The notes beneath the pieces were generated by a model. That model worked only from the letters and a program-made list of their open reading frames with translations, made no database searches and had not been told where the DNA came from. A stretch of DNA of 64,000 nucleotides. It comes from Candidatus Hydrogenedentota bacterium (GTDB taxonomy: Bacteria; Hydrogenedentota; Hydrogenedentia; Hydrogenedentales; CAITNO01). A program made the position numbers and the translations under genes. Location of the stretch: positions 1 to 64,000 of the forward strand of contig CAITNO010000074.1 in assembly GCA_903893795.1 (NCBI GenBank), read 5' to 3'. Numbering within the stretch: the first letter of the stretch is position 1; each line of letters starts with the position of its first letter. Below, in pieces: positions 45,061 through 53,606 of the stretch.

Positions 45061-46605
45061 TTAACCGCCACCGTCCGGGCGGGTGTTGTCCAATCCCCCA
45101 TAAGAGTTTTGCACGGCCTGTTCCAGGCGATCTATCTCTTCGTCGGAGAGGAAATCAAAGTCCTTGGTGCGTCTCCTTGGGGAAAGCCGCCCGTTGTTTT
45201 GCAGGCAGAAACGAATGAAGAGGTCGAGTCTTCGGTCAGGCAGGTCCACAACCTCTTGAATCGCCGACTTGGCCCGATCATAGTTGGCCAGGAACAGCAG
45301 CTCATCCGCAAGTTCCGTCTCAATGGTCCGTTTGATGAACTCAAAGAGGGATTCCGCCTGCGGCGTCATGTCCATATAACGGTACCAGACGTCTGTGTCG
45401 TTGAGAACCGTCATGCGGCCGTCTTCGTCCAGCGAATATCTAACGAGTGCCATGAGGGGCCGCGAAAACGCCTCAAGGGACGCATCGTAATCGTCCGCAT
45501 TTTTCAGCATGGATGCGGACACGGGGAACATGACGCCCTTGGGGGTGAAACCGCGCCGGGCCAGAATGTTGTGGATGAGAAACCGGTGAATCCGCCCGTT
45601 GCCGTCCTCGAAGGGATGCAGGAAGACGAATCCATAAGCGATGGCGGCGGCATGAATTACCGCGGACACCATCCCCCCATCCATGCGCCGATGGGCGGCC
45701 ACAAGACCTTCCGCCAAATCACTCAAATCTTCGGGCTTGGGCGGCACAAAATGTATTCGTTCCGACTGCCACGCAACCGCCTCGCCGACGTAATTCTGAG
45801 TATGCCTATAGTCTGCATCCTTAAACCGTTCATCAACAATGCGGTTCTGCAGCGCAATCAGCCGCCCCTTTTCGCAGAAGTCCTCCTGCTCGGCCAATTC
45901 AAGAAGCGACACAAAACGTTCCACCCGGGTCGGATTGGGTGTGATGTGCTCGATCTCGAACGAAGATTTTGTTTCTTTGGCGTAGAGGTAGCCCAACGCC
46001 CGCTTGATGATCTCGGGTGTGTAGTCGGACACCACCTGCCGGCAACGCCCGGGAAGGTCGGCCAACTCGAAACCTTCAAGGACTTCCGTGCGGCGCACCA
46101 GGGGGCAGAACTGACGATTCCCCGGCAGATTGTCATTGACGCGCTGGCGGGCCGCCCGGCGGCCAGGAGTGACCGTGTGGTATTTGTCCGGTTCAAGCAG
46201 GTCCACATAATTGCCCTGCTTTAGGTCATCCAGCGGAAGCGTCTTACCCATCAACATTTCATACAGAAACCAAATGCGTCTCGCGTACTTGCCGCCCGGC
46301 TTGGACCGGATCAGTGCGAGAATTTCCTCTTCTTCCGCTCTTTGAAACAAAACAGCGAGAATGGCGAGATTGGTGCCGTCGTACTTGAGGGCAAATTCGA
46401 GATGCTCCCCCACCGAGTCACCCGACCAATATGAGGAAGGATAGGTTTCCTCAAGCACCTCACCGACCCTGTCAACGCGGTGGATCGCGCCGGTGCCAAT
46501 GATTGACCGATGCCAGTTTGGAATCACCTCAAGGTCGTACCGCTCGATGAGTGCGGCATATCCCGCGCGTTTGAGCGCTGCAGGATCGCGACTCTTTTCA
46601 ACCAT
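45061..46605 (-). CDS. Fic-domain protein (AMPylator type)
   Basis: A 514-residue Fic protein. The active motif HPFEDGNGRIHR (about residues 329-340) matches HPFx(D/E)GNGRxxR fully, so nucleotidyl transfer is expected. A stretch SFEIE near residue 211, N-terminal to the Fic core, fits the S/T-x-x-x-E inhibitory helix of class II Fic proteins, although the usual following G/N is His here. The N-terminal 150 residues have no named domain. The C-terminus looks helical and DNA-binding-like (ELLFLANYDRAKSAIQEVV). The ATG at 46605 follows GGAG by 6 bases; TTG 46617 is possible. A strong promoter with flanking direct repeats lies just upstream, suggesting self-regulation. Confidence 0.9.
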   Translation of the reverse strand: MVEKSRDPAALKRAGYAALIERYDLEVIPNWHRSIIGTGAIHRVDRVGEVLEETYPSSYWSGDSVGEHLEFALKYDGTNLAILAVLFQRAEEEEILALIRSKPGGKYARRIWFLYEMLMGKTLPLDDLKQGNYVDLLEPDKYHTVTPGRRAARQRVNDNLPGNRQFCPLVRRTEVLEGFELADLPGRCRQVVSDYTPEIIKRALGYLYAKETKSSFEIEHITPNPTRVERFVSLLELAEQEDFCEKGRLIALQNRIVDERFKDADYRHTQNYVGEAVAWQSERIHFVPPKPEDLSDLAEGLVAAHRRMDGGMVSAVIHAAAIAYGFVFLHPFEDGNGRIHRFLIHNILARRGFTPKGVMFPVSASMLKNADDYDASLEAFSRPLMALVRYSLDEDGRMTVLNDTDVWYRYMDMTPQAESLFEFIKRTIETELADELLFLANYDRAKSAIQEVVDLPDRRLDLFIRFCLQNNGRLSPRRRTKDFDFLSDEEIDRLEQAVQNSYGGLDNTRPDGGG

Positions 46606-46645
46606 AACCGGCTCCAAATTTGTATATTCTCCCGCAACACCACGA

Positions 46646-46708
46646 AAAAACGATTACAAATCTGAAAATACACTTACAAGACGGGACTTGTCAAGAAAAA
46701 CGATTACA
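46646..46708 (-). promoter_or_regulatory. Promoter and candidate operator of the fic gene
   Basis: On the minus strand TTGACA (46694-46689) and TATTTT (46670-46665) are separated by 18 bases, giving a good sigma-70-type promoter. Two exact copies of TGTAATCGTTTTT flank it, at 46708-46696 just upstream of the -35 and at 46658-46646 over the expected start point. Their centres are 50 bp apart, about five helical turns. This is the arrangement of a dimeric repressor or looping operator. Confidence 0.65.
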
Positions 46709-46764
46709 GAATTGGCAAATGCAGAAAAAACAGTTTGTCGCGCAAGTACTGGAATCCCGCAACA

Positions 46765-46935
46765 CTATTCCGTGAAATTCAGTAACGCGACACTTGCCCA
46801 TGCAAAGAATAGGGCCGTGGACGTCATAATCACCGGGGTAAGCAGCATGACCAGCACGTCCTTTCTTCCCGGCCACCGCTTGGCAAGCCATGCGCAGACA
46901 AGCACCCATAGGCTGTCCAGAAAACCATGATACAT
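46765..46935 (-). CDS. Small two-helix membrane protein, possibly frameshifted at its start
   Basis: A 56-residue frame (MYHGFLDSLWVLVCAWL... ending ALLNFTE) with two hydrophobic helices separated by a basic loop, KRWPGRKD. The best ribosome site here, AGGGAGAG, instead precedes an ATG at 46952 in another frame (MKAELGCIMVFW), which ends after 40 residues at 46830. A single-base shift near 46940 would join the good start to the hydrophobic frame. It follows the GH-like gene by a few bases on the same strand. I do not recognise it. Confidence 0.4.
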   Translation of the reverse strand: MYHGFLDSLWVLVCAWLAKRWPGRKDVLVMLLTPVIMTSTALFFAWASVALLNFTE

Positions 46936-46963
46936 CCCAGTTCGGCTTTCATATACACTCTCC

Positions 46964-48808
46964 CTATTTTGTCGCGGTGTTTCCTGACTCCACTTCCACA
47001 AACCGTGTTTCGCCGGGCGGTATCTCCACGTTGATTGCCGGTTCGGTAGCCAATTCCTGTCCGGTGCGCCATTCGCGCACCCTGGTCACCGCCGTCTTGG
47101 GAACGATCTTTACCTTCGCCACCGCTGACGGGTCCACCACGGCGGGTTCTTTCGGTTTCTTGGCGACGCCTGCATTGTTGATCAGTTCCACCACCCAGCC
47201 GCTTTGGGTGCGGTTGATCTGATATTCCACTGGGTCGCCCTCCAGCGAAAACGGCAGATACTCCGCCGCCAACCTAGCTAGCCGTTCGTTGGCAATCGCG
47301 GCGGGCCGCTCCGTGGCGGGATTGGTCCACAGATCCAGGACTTCCACCTTGCCCGCCTCCTGCAACCGCTTCATGCGGTCGCCCAGCGTATCACGGTGAC
47401 GCGGGTGCAGCAGCACCCGGCTCCCGTGTTTGAGCGCGCCGCAGAGCGCATCCACAAAGGCCGGGTCAAAGTCGATGTCGCCTGCGAGCAGCAGCACGGG
47501 GTAGGCGGACAACGTTTCCGCCTTGGCGGTGGACAGCAGCACATCCGCCAGTTCGCCGTAGGGCGTGGCGCGCAGGTAGCTGTCTTCGGGGTTGTCCGGG
47601 TTGGGCCGGTGATGGATGTGGTCCGACCCCGGATACAACTGCGAAACGAAGAGGTCGTTGATCTCGGTGTCGCCCGGCATGCTTTCCAGAATGCCCCAGG
47701 GATGGCCCATGTAACCGTTGTATCCGGCAAGGTGATCGAGCACGACGGCGACGGGTGTGAACGGAATGCCGCGATCATGACTGCGCGTGAATGCGAAGAA
47801 CTCCGCCGCGGCCTCGCCGTGCGCGGTGAGCTTGTCCGGCTTGGCCGAGTCCTCGAAGAAAATGGCGCTGCTGTTCTCCGGCGTGACCAGCGCCGCGCCG
47901 GCAAACCAGCCGTGCAGCCACATGCGCCGGTACAGGCTCAGCGAATGGCCCGCGTCGAGTCCGCGCGCGTCCTTGCCCTCGATGCGCAATGGGCCGTTGG
48001 TGGTGCAGGCGCCGGAAAACCACGGGCTCGCCTGCAGGGACCACGGCAGGCCCCACTGACGCGCCGCGCCGCGCGCAAAGGCAATTTTCGACTGGGTGAA
48101 GGCGATGTTCTCGCAGACTTCCAGCCCCACCACCCGCGCGCCCCATTCGGCGGCGTAGGCCTCGTAGTGCGAATGGCCGGTAACGCTCATGTTGCGCCCG
48201 CGCATCGCGCGCTGGCGGGTCGTGAAGTAGTCCTTCACGATGTCATAGCATTCCTGTTTGCTCTTGGGCCGCGTATCGTAGCCCGCCAGACCGGCCGGTT
48301 TCATGAACTGTTTCATCTTGTCAAACTCGGGGCCGTACACATCACGCCACCATGACTCGGCGCAGGACAGGTTGTGGAAGTAATAGCCCCATTCACCCAA
48401 CTGGATGGCGCTGAAATCACCGGCCTGGTCGAGCACCTGCATGGCAGCCTCGTCGGCGTCGGAAAGGCACGCCTTGCCATCCTTGATCTGGAAATCGCCA
48501 AAGCCCGGATAGCAGATCATGGGCCAGTGGATGGAGGCGAGATATTCGAAGAGCGGCTTGGATGCGGCATTCGCCGTGGGACCCGGGTCAAAGCCGTTGC
48601 CCAGCCCCTTCTCCTGCATGACGCCCACCATTTCCTTCAGCTTGTCCAATTCCCCCGGACAACCGTACATGGTGAACACGAAACCGGGCTGCCCCGGCAG
48701 CAGCCTGACGCTCCAGGGTCCCTTCTCCGGCGCAGAATGGTCAGGAAATGCCGCCGCGGCAAGAGATGAAATCAAGAACGCTGCGCCAAAATGATAATAC
48801 TTTTTCAT
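46964..48808 (-). CDS. Secreted putative glycoside-hydrolase-like protein, family not identified
   Basis: A 614-residue exported protein. A signal peptide ends near AAAAFPD (residue about 21). The main part reads like a TIM-barrel glycosidase: FVFTMYGCPGELDKL, SAIQLGEWGYYFHNL with a Glu, RNMSVTGHSHYEAY, VGLEVCENIAFTQSKIAFARGAARQWG and WSLQASPWFSG. A Rossmann-like segment (YPVLLLAGDIDFDPAFVDAL) then resembles the glutamine-amidotransferase-like trimerisation domain of GH42-type enzymes. I cannot assign a family or catalytic pair with certainty. The ATG at 48808 follows GGAGG by 6 bases. Confidence 0.65.
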   Translation of the reverse strand: MKKYYHFGAAFLISSLAAAAFPDHSAPEKGPWSVRLLPGQPGFVFTMYGCPGELDKLKEMVGVMQEKGLGNGFDPGPTANAASKPLFEYLASIHWPMICYPGFGDFQIKDGKACLSDADEAAMQVLDQAGDFSAIQLGEWGYYFHNLSCAESWWRDVYGPEFDKMKQFMKPAGLAGYDTRPKSKQECYDIVKDYFTTRQRAMRGRNMSVTGHSHYEAYAAEWGARVVGLEVCENIAFTQSKIAFARGAARQWGLPWSLQASPWFSGACTTNGPLRIEGKDARGLDAGHSLSLYRRMWLHGWFAGAALVTPENSSAIFFEDSAKPDKLTAHGEAAAEFFAFTRSHDRGIPFTPVAVVLDHLAGYNGYMGHPWGILESMPGDTEINDLFVSQLYPGSDHIHHRPNPDNPEDSYLRATPYGELADVLLSTAKAETLSAYPVLLLAGDIDFDPAFVDALCGALKHGSRVLLHPRHRDTLGDRMKRLQEAGKVEVLDLWTNPATERPAAIANERLARLAAEYLPFSLEGDPVEYQINRTQSGWVVELINNAGVAKKPKEPAVVDPSAVAKVKIVPKTAVTRVREWRTGQELATEPAINVEIPPGETRFVEVESGNTATK

Positions 48809-48915
48809 GACAATCCTCCGGGTACCCTACGAATGATGGTTTTGATTGGTCCGCTGATTTTCAGCCATTATGGTCACGGAAGTAAAGACTGCCATGAACT
48901 GAAGGGAGAACTGCG

Positions 48916-49104
48916 ATGGCAAAATGCCCATATTGCGAGAAGCCGGTCATCCTCAAAGGATTCGATTCGGAAAAGAAGGACGAGGTGCGCCGGGAGGTTT
49001 ATGGGTTCATCAAGAAGGAGGTCATGTATTCCTGTCCCCACTGCGAGCGGGTGCTGGGATTCGGTTCCTTCTTCGGCGGATTGATCACCGGCAGGCCGAG
49101 ATAG
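48916..49104 (+). CDS. Small zinc-ribbon protein
   Basis: A 62-residue protein with two CxxC knuckles, CPYC (residues 4-7) and CPHC (about 40-43), separated by a charged helix. The C-terminus is glycine- and phenylalanine-rich (GFGSFFGGLITGRPR). AAGGGAGAA lies 5 bases before the ATG. It is probably cytoplasmic; the function is unknown. It is divergent from the GH-like gene. Confidence 0.7.
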   Translation: MAKCPYCEKPVILKGFDSEKKDEVRREVYGFIKKEVMYSCPHCERVLGFGSFFGGLITGRPR

Positions 49105-49184
49105 ACCCTTTCGGGAGAAATGGCGTCGGGCAGCCACTTTTTCGTGAGGCGAAGCGCCTCCGAACGAGTAGTTGCCCTTGGACC

Positions 49185-49221
49185 GGTGCGTTCCATTTTG
49201 CTTTGCAAAACTCCACGCACC
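49185..49221. repeat. GGTGCGT inverted repeat
   Basis: GGTGCGT and ACGCACC are the outer arms; ATTTTGC and GCAAAA are inner arms with a small loop. It lies just beyond the stop of the SGNH-like gene and could also act in termination. Confidence 0.6.
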
Positions 49222-49240
49222 CTACAGTTCCTCGCGCATC

Positions 49241-50362
49241 CTACGGTTGCTGCCGGACAGCACGCGCTTTGCGCGTCCTCACCGCCACCATGACCGCCGT
49301 CGCGGACAACAGCATCAGCGCATCACCGCCCGCACCGCCCCTGGGCGGCTTCGGCGTGGAATTGCCCAGGGTGGCCGCCGTGCCGACACAGCCCTGAAGC
49401 CACGAAGTCCCGCTTTCGCCTTCACCCTCCCCTTCCCCCTCGGCGGCGGGCTCGCCCTCGCCTTCGGGCTGCAATTCGCCTTCGCCTGGAAGCTCGCCCT
49501 CGGCCACGGCGTTGCCGAAAGCCGTCCACGCGGTGTCGATAAAGTCGTTCGCGCCCGTGGCAAAAACGGCCGTCAGATGCGCGTTGGCGGCGTCATTGGG
49601 ATGGGAGTCGTCCGTGGCGCCGCCATAGATGCTCTTGAGCCGGTTGGGATGGGAGACCCCGTCCCCGTTGGCCAGCTCGTTGAACAGGTCGAACACGGCC
49701 ACGTTTTTCAATCCCGGATGGGCCGCGTTGTAGGCAGGCAGCCAGGTGCCCTTGAGCCAGTTGTTGAAAAGGCGGGCGCGGTGCGCCGCGTTGTTGTCCG
49801 TGGAACTGTTGTTCAGTGGCGGTGAAGTGACCGCGATGAAAAGCGTGTCCGGGTTGGCCGCGAACACGTCTTCCAGCGGATGGTAGAACTGGCCGTTGGC
49901 GCCGTAGCTGCGGCCTGCCCCGCCGGGGTGGCGGTACAGCGCCTTCAGGTTGGCCAGCGTCAGGTCGCCGAAGGGGTCGCCCGGTTCGGTGCCGTCGGAA
50001 GTGGTGTCGCTGTTGGGGAAACAGCTCTTGAACATGACGATGGTGTTGACGCTGCTGCTGGGGTAGGACTGGACATGGGTCTTATAGTCATTGAACCACA
50101 GCAGCCAGGTGTTCATGTCTGTGCTGTCGCCGGGCACCGCATCCAGCGACGCGGGACGCCCGGTGTCGGGAAGGACAACCGTCCCATAGGTGATTTCATT
50201 GACCTGGTCAATGTAGGCCTTGGCCTCCAGCGCGCCGCGAAGGCTGTGGTCGAGCCAGTTCTGGCCCACGGAATGGTGAATGAACACCAGATCATCGGCC
50301 TGAACAGAGATTCCGGAAAGAACCAAACAAACGAAAAGACCCACCCGCTCCAATGACTTCAT
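49241..50362 (-). CDS. SGNH-like hydrolase with EGE linker and C-terminal anchor
   Basis: A 373-residue exported protein. A signal peptide ends near SVQADDL. FIHHSVGQNWLDHSL near residues 27-41 and DDSHPNDAANAHL near 265-277 resemble the first and last blocks of SGNH/GDSL hydrolases. The D-x-H there could serve as the Asp-His pair, and the nucleophile would be the Ser in HHSVG. This assignment is tentative. A linker of EGEGE units (residues about 290-320) leads to a C-terminal helix (GGDALMLLSATAVMVAV) and a basic end (RTRKARAVRQQP), similar to the anchor of the deacetylase-like protein at 31122. The ATG at 50362 follows AAGGAGAAG. Confidence 0.72.
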   Translation of the reverse strand: MKSLERVGLFVCLVLSGISVQADDLVFIHHSVGQNWLDHSLRGALEAKAYIDQVNEITYGTVVLPDTGRPASLDAVPGDSTDMNTWLLWFNDYKTHVQSYPSSSVNTIVMFKSCFPNSDTTSDGTEPGDPFGDLTLANLKALYRHPGGAGRSYGANGQFYHPLEDVFAANPDTLFIAVTSPPLNNSSTDNNAAHRARLFNNWLKGTWLPAYNAAHPGLKNVAVFDLFNELANGDGVSHPNRLKSIYGGATDDSHPNDAANAHLTAVFATGANDFIDTAWTAFGNAVAEGELPGEGELQPEGEGEPAAEGEGEGEGESGTSWLQGCVGTAATLGNSTPKPPRGGAGGDALMLLSATAVMVAVRTRKARAVRQQP

Positions 50363-50475
50363 GCCTCACTTCTCCTTGTTTGCCCTGCTTGCGGTGCGCT
50401 CCCTTTGGGGCACCCTACCGTCACACCCCAATTATACCATCGCTTTGCCGCTACCTGCCGAGGGGGGCCACGGGC

Positions 50476-50481
50476 TATAAT
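50476..50481 (+). promoter_or_regulatory. Candidate -10 element for thiGH
   Basis: TATAAT on the plus strand, 52 bases before the thiG ATG. No -35 was recognised, and no thiamine-pyrophosphate riboswitch core was seen between 50363 and 50533. Confidence 0.4.
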
Positions 50482-50492
50482 ACCGGCCTGTA

Positions 50493-50512
50493 GGACAGCC
50501 CCCCGGCTGTCC
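50493..50512. repeat. Short perfect hairpin in the thiG leader
   Basis: GGACAGCC-CCCC-GGCTGTCC. It has no T-run and so is not a typical terminator. It ends 21 bases before the thiG start, close to the AAGGA ribosome site. Confidence 0.55.
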
Positions 50513-50533
50513 CTTTGGTCATAAGGACACTCC

Positions 50534-51328
50534 ATGCAATCCATCCAAAAAGACGACGCGCTGGTTATTGCCGGGCGGCGCTTTGGTTCCCGGCTGATGA
50601 TCGGCACGGGCAAATTCCCCTCGGCCCAGGCCCTGCGCGACGCCATCGAGCAGAGCGGCGCGGAAATCGTGACCGTGGCGCTGCGCCGCGTGGATCTCTC
50701 CGCGCCGGAGGCGCAGGGAATCATGTCGGCCATCGACCCGAAACGCCAGTTGATCCTGCCGAACACGAGCGGCGCGCGCGATGCCGACGAGGCGGTGCGG
50801 CTGGCGCGGCTGGCCCGCGCGGCGGGCATGGAACCCTGGATCAAGCTGGAACTCACCCCCGAGCCGCGCTACCTGCTGCCCGACCCGGTGGAAACGCTGC
50901 GCGCCGCCGAAATCCTGGTGAAGGACGGGTTTGTGGTGCTGCCCTACATCCAGGCAGACCCCATGCTGGCCAAACGGCTGGAAGAAATCGGCACGGCCAC
51001 CGTGATGCCGCTGGGCGCGCCCATCGGCAGCAACCGCGGCCTGCGCACCCGCGACATGATCCGCATCATCATTGAACAGTCCAATGTGCCCGTCGTCGTG
51101 GACGCCGGACTGGGCGCGCCATCGCACGCGGCCGAGTCTATGGAACTGGGCGCCGACGCGGTGCTGGTGAACACGGCCCTGGCCGACGCCCGCGATGCGG
51201 GTACGATGGCCAAAGCCTTCGCCATGGCCGTCGAGGCGGGACGCATGGCCTGGCGGGCCGGGCTCGGTCCCGAGCGCGGCGAGGCCGAGGCGTCGTCCCC
51301 GCTGACCGGCTTCCTCGTTGAAAAGTGA
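50534..51328 (+). CDS. thiG: Thiazole synthase ThiG
   Basis: ThiG builds the thiazole ring of thiamine from 1-deoxy-D-xylulose 5-phosphate, dehydroglycine and ThiS thiocarboxylate. The protein is 264 residues, normal length. The Schiff-base lysine is K104 in WIKLEL. Phosphate-binding loops are visible in [13 protein letters not shown] and [33 protein letters not shown] lies 6 bases before the ATG. thiH starts 7 bases after the stop, so the two are co-transcribed. ThiH use implies dehydroglycine is made from tyrosine, the anaerobic-type route. No thiS or thiF is seen in this window. Confidence 0.96.
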   Translation: MQSIQKDDALVIAGRRFGSRLMIGTGKFPSAQALRDAIEQSGAEIVTVALRRVDLSAPEAQGIMSAIDPKRQLILPNTSGARDADEAVRLARLARAAGMEPWIKLELTPEPRYLLPDPVETLRAAEILVKDGFVVLPYIQADPMLAKRLEEIGTATVMPLGAPIGSNRGLRTRDMIRIIIEQSNVPVVVDAGLGAPSHAAESMELGADAVLVNTALADARDAGTMAKAFAMAVEAGRMAWRAGLGPERGEAEASSPLTGFLVEK

Positions 51329-51335
51329 TGCTGCC

Positions 51336-52457
51336 ATGAGCTTTGTGGACGAACTTGACGCCTGGCCGCGCGAACGCGTGGCCGCCCTGTATGATAATGT
51401 GACCGAGACCGAGGTGCTCTCCGCCATCGGCCGCGAGGAGCGCACCCTGCGCGACCTGGCCGCGCTGCTCTCCCCCGCCGCGCGGCCCCACTTGGAGCGG
51501 ATGGCCCGCGAGGCGCAGCGCCTGACGCGCTGGCATTTCGGCCGCACCATCGGCCTTTACGCGCCCATCTACTTTTCCAACCTCTGCGCCGCCGACTGCC
51601 TTTACTGCGGCTTTGCCGTGTGCTCCGGCGTAAAGGACGAGCGCGTTACGCTGACGGACGATCAGATCGAGGCGGAATGCACCGCCCTGAAAAACATGGG
51701 CTACGACAGTGTGCTGCTGCTCACCGGCGAGGCGCCCAAGGTCGTGCCGCCGGCGCACATTGCGCGGGCCGTCGCGATATCCCGCCGCCATTTCTCCAGC
51801 GTCTCCGTCGAGGTCTATTCGATGGATGAGGCCGACTACACACTCCTATGCGAAAGCGGGCTGGAAGGTGTCACGCTCTATCAAGAAACCTATGACCGCG
51901 AGCTGTACAGCGAGGTGCACCCGCGCGGACTGAAACGCGACTACGCCTACCGTGTGGACACGCTGGAACGGGCTGGAAAGGCCGGGGTGCGCAAGCTCAC
52001 CCTAGGCGCGCTGCTGGGGCTTTTCGACTGGCGGCTCGACCTAATCTGGACCGCCATGCACGCACGCTATCTGCAAAAGCACTGCTGGCGCAGTTCCGTG
52101 GCCGTCTCGTTTCCGCGCCTGCGCCACACGCCGCCGCGCTTCCGCGTCGATTTCCCCATGTCCGACGCCGAACTCGTGCAGGCCATCCTGGCCATGCGCC
52201 TCTTCCTTCCCGAGGCCGGATTCAACCTGTCCACCCGCGAATGCGGTGACTTCCGCGACCGCGTCATGTCGCTCGGCATCACCTCCATGAGTGCCGGTTC
52301 CAGCACCCGCCCCGGCGGCTACGTTACCAAGGGCGAGGAGGTCCTCGAACAGTTCGAGGTCGAGGACACGCGCAGTCCGGAAGAGGTGGTCGCCATGATC
52401 CGCCGCGCCGGCTACGACCCCGTATGGAAAGACTTCGACCGCGCATTTCACGGGTAA
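51336..52457 (+). CDS. thiH: 2-iminoacetate (dehydroglycine) synthase ThiH
   Basis: ThiH is a radical SAM enzyme that cleaves tyrosine to p-cresol and dehydroglycine for thiazole synthesis. The 373-residue protein has the cluster motif C84-x3-C88-x2-C91 in [13 protein letters not shown]. Typical family stretches follow: [44 protein letters not shown] and [12 protein letters not shown]. It needs a [4Fe-4S] cluster and SAM, which fits an anaerobic or microaerobic cell. The ATG at 51336 is chosen over TTG 51318, which would overlap thiG. A large perfect hairpin follows the gene. Confidence 0.95.
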   Translation: MSFVDELDAWPRERVAALYDNVTETEVLSAIGREERTLRDLAALLSPAARPHLERMAREAQRLTRWHFGRTIGLYAPIYFSNLCAADCLYCGFAVCSGVKDERVTLTDDQIEAECTALKNMGYDSVLLLTGEAPKVVPPAHIARAVAISRRHFSSVSVEVYSMDEADYTLLCESGLEGVTLYQETYDRELYSEVHPRGLKRDYAYRVDTLERAGKAGVRKLTLGALLGLFDWRLDLIWTAMHARYLQKHCWRSSVAVSFPRLRHTPPRFRVDFPMSDAELVQAILAMRLFLPEAGFNLSTRECGDFRDRVMSLGITSMSAGSSTRPGGYVTKGEEVLEQFEVEDTRSPEEVVAMIRRAGYDPVWKDFDRAFHG

Positions 52458-52494
52458 TTCCCAATCCAAGAAGAAACCGGGACCACGAAGGTCA

Positions 52495-52537
52495 CCAATT
52501 TGGAGTGCGGCGGCAGCGCCGCCGCACTCCAAATTGG
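52495..52537. repeat. Perfect 20-bp inverted repeat after thiH
   Basis: Two 20-base arms (left arm begins CCAATTTGGAGTGCGGCGGC) are separated by three bases. There is no T-run, so it is probably a mobile palindrome rather than a terminator. It lies 34 bases before the start of the first leader-bearing protein gene. Confidence 0.8.
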
Positions 52538-52570
52538 GAGGGTCGCGCTGTGTCAAGAGGAGGAAGAACG

Positions 52571-53410
52571 ATGCGTGTAAAACAGGTTCGGAAAGTGCGG
52601 CGCCAGCGCCGCCCCGGCTATCCCACGCGGCCGGAAGTGGCGCGGGACCCGGAACTGCTCCGCCGTCATGTGCCGTCGGCGTGGAAGAAGTCGGCGCAGG
52701 TGACCGCTGCGCTGTCCATTGTGCTTGCGTCGGCCTATGCACAGGATGCACCTTCGAAAGCAAAGGGATTTAAGGTGGCCCCCATCTTCGAGCATGGCGA
52801 AGGTCGGGGCGCAACGGGCTGCGTTGTGATGACCCCGCCGCAGTTCTTGGCTGAAGATGACGCGCTCAGAATAATCATCCAGGAAATGGAGAAGGCCGGA
52901 ATCCCAACCCCCGATAGGGGCAAGAGCTTTCGTGACATCACCTATGGCGAGAACATATTTCCTCCTCCTCCGGATAAGGACGGCACCGGGCCGTGGACTC
53001 CGGATCTATTGGAGGGGGACAGAAAACCGATTGTCTTTGATTTGTACGAGCCCCTCGAAGGCATTGTCATTGAGTATGTATCAAGCACTGGCAGGCAATT
53101 TGCGGTGACCGACCAGGACAAGTTTCTGTCTCGATTTAGCTCAGTGGTATCGTATGATTTGCTGGACGCGGCCAAACGCCTGAGAAGAAACCTTGAGAGG
53201 AACAGGTCACATCGGAATCTCTACTGTGGCGTCTTCTATGACCCTGGTTATTCTCACAAGACGGTAGATTCCGCGAAGATTTCCCTTGGCCCCGATAATG
53301 ATGCGAAGAGGAAAGACGCTGTAGAATCGTTGAATCCAAGTCCAGCCGACCTGCTCCGCGCCCAAGTGAAAGACTTCATCGAATGGCTCAAGGGCCAGGG
53401 TGCGATATGA
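52571..53410 (+). CDS. Leader-bearing protein 1 next to a radical SAM/SPASM enzyme
   Basis: I cannot assign a function. The 279-residue protein starts with a long basic leader (about residues 1-40, with RRQRRPGYPTRPE and ELLRRHVPSAWKK). A short hydrophobic stretch follows (TAALSIVLASAYAQ, residues 45-58) that ends like a signal-peptidase site. The motif HGEGRGATGC is at 75-84, then PPQFLAEDDALRIIIQEMEKAGIP. The middle is variable. The end is LLRAQVKDFIEWLKGQGAI. Gene 2 (53607) shares the leader, the HGEG motif and the end. ATG 52571 has AGAGGAGG 7 bases upstream. It is probably an exported substrate or partner of the SPASM enzyme at 54465, by context only. Confidence 0.7.
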   Translation: MRVKQVRKVRRQRRPGYPTRPEVARDPELLRRHVPSAWKKSAQVTAALSIVLASAYAQDAPSKAKGFKVAPIFEHGEGRGATGCVVMTPPQFLAEDDALRIIIQEMEKAGIPTPDRGKSFRDITYGENIFPPPPDKDGTGPWTPDLLEGDRKPIVFDLYEPLEGIVIEYVSSTGRQFAVTDQDKFLSRFSSVVSYDLLDAAKRLRRNLERNRSHRNLYCGVFYDPGYSHKTVDSAKISLGPDNDAKRKDAVESLNPSPADLLRAQVKDFIEWLKGQGAI

Positions 53411-53482
53411 AACCGGAAGGGTTCCTGTCGGCGTCAAAATGCCGGTATGCACCTTGCGCAGTGTGTTCCAAAGCTCTGCGCG

Positions 53483-53564
53483 TCTCTGCGTCCTTTGCGC
53501 CTCTGCGTTCAGATGTTATTGTCTTTCAACGCAGAGACGCGGAGGACGCAAAGTCGCGCAGAGA
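53483..53564. repeat. Interspersed inverted repeat (CTCTGCGT type)
   Basis: TCTCTGCG and CGCAGAGA are the outer arms; CTTTGCG with CGCAAAG and TCTGCGTT with AACGCAGA are inner pairs. It sits between the two leader-bearing protein genes. Confidence 0.7.
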
Positions 53565-53606
53565 AGACGGAGAAACCGTAATATGTTCAGAACTGGAGGG
53601 AGTCCA

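Noticed and set aside
50363..50533. Thiamine-pyrophosphate riboswitch before thiG
   Set aside because: The conserved CUGAGA and related core sequences are not present; only a simple GGACAGCC hairpin is found.
52495..52537. Terminator for thiH
   Set aside because: The stem is perfect, but no T-run follows on either strand, so a repeat is the better reading.
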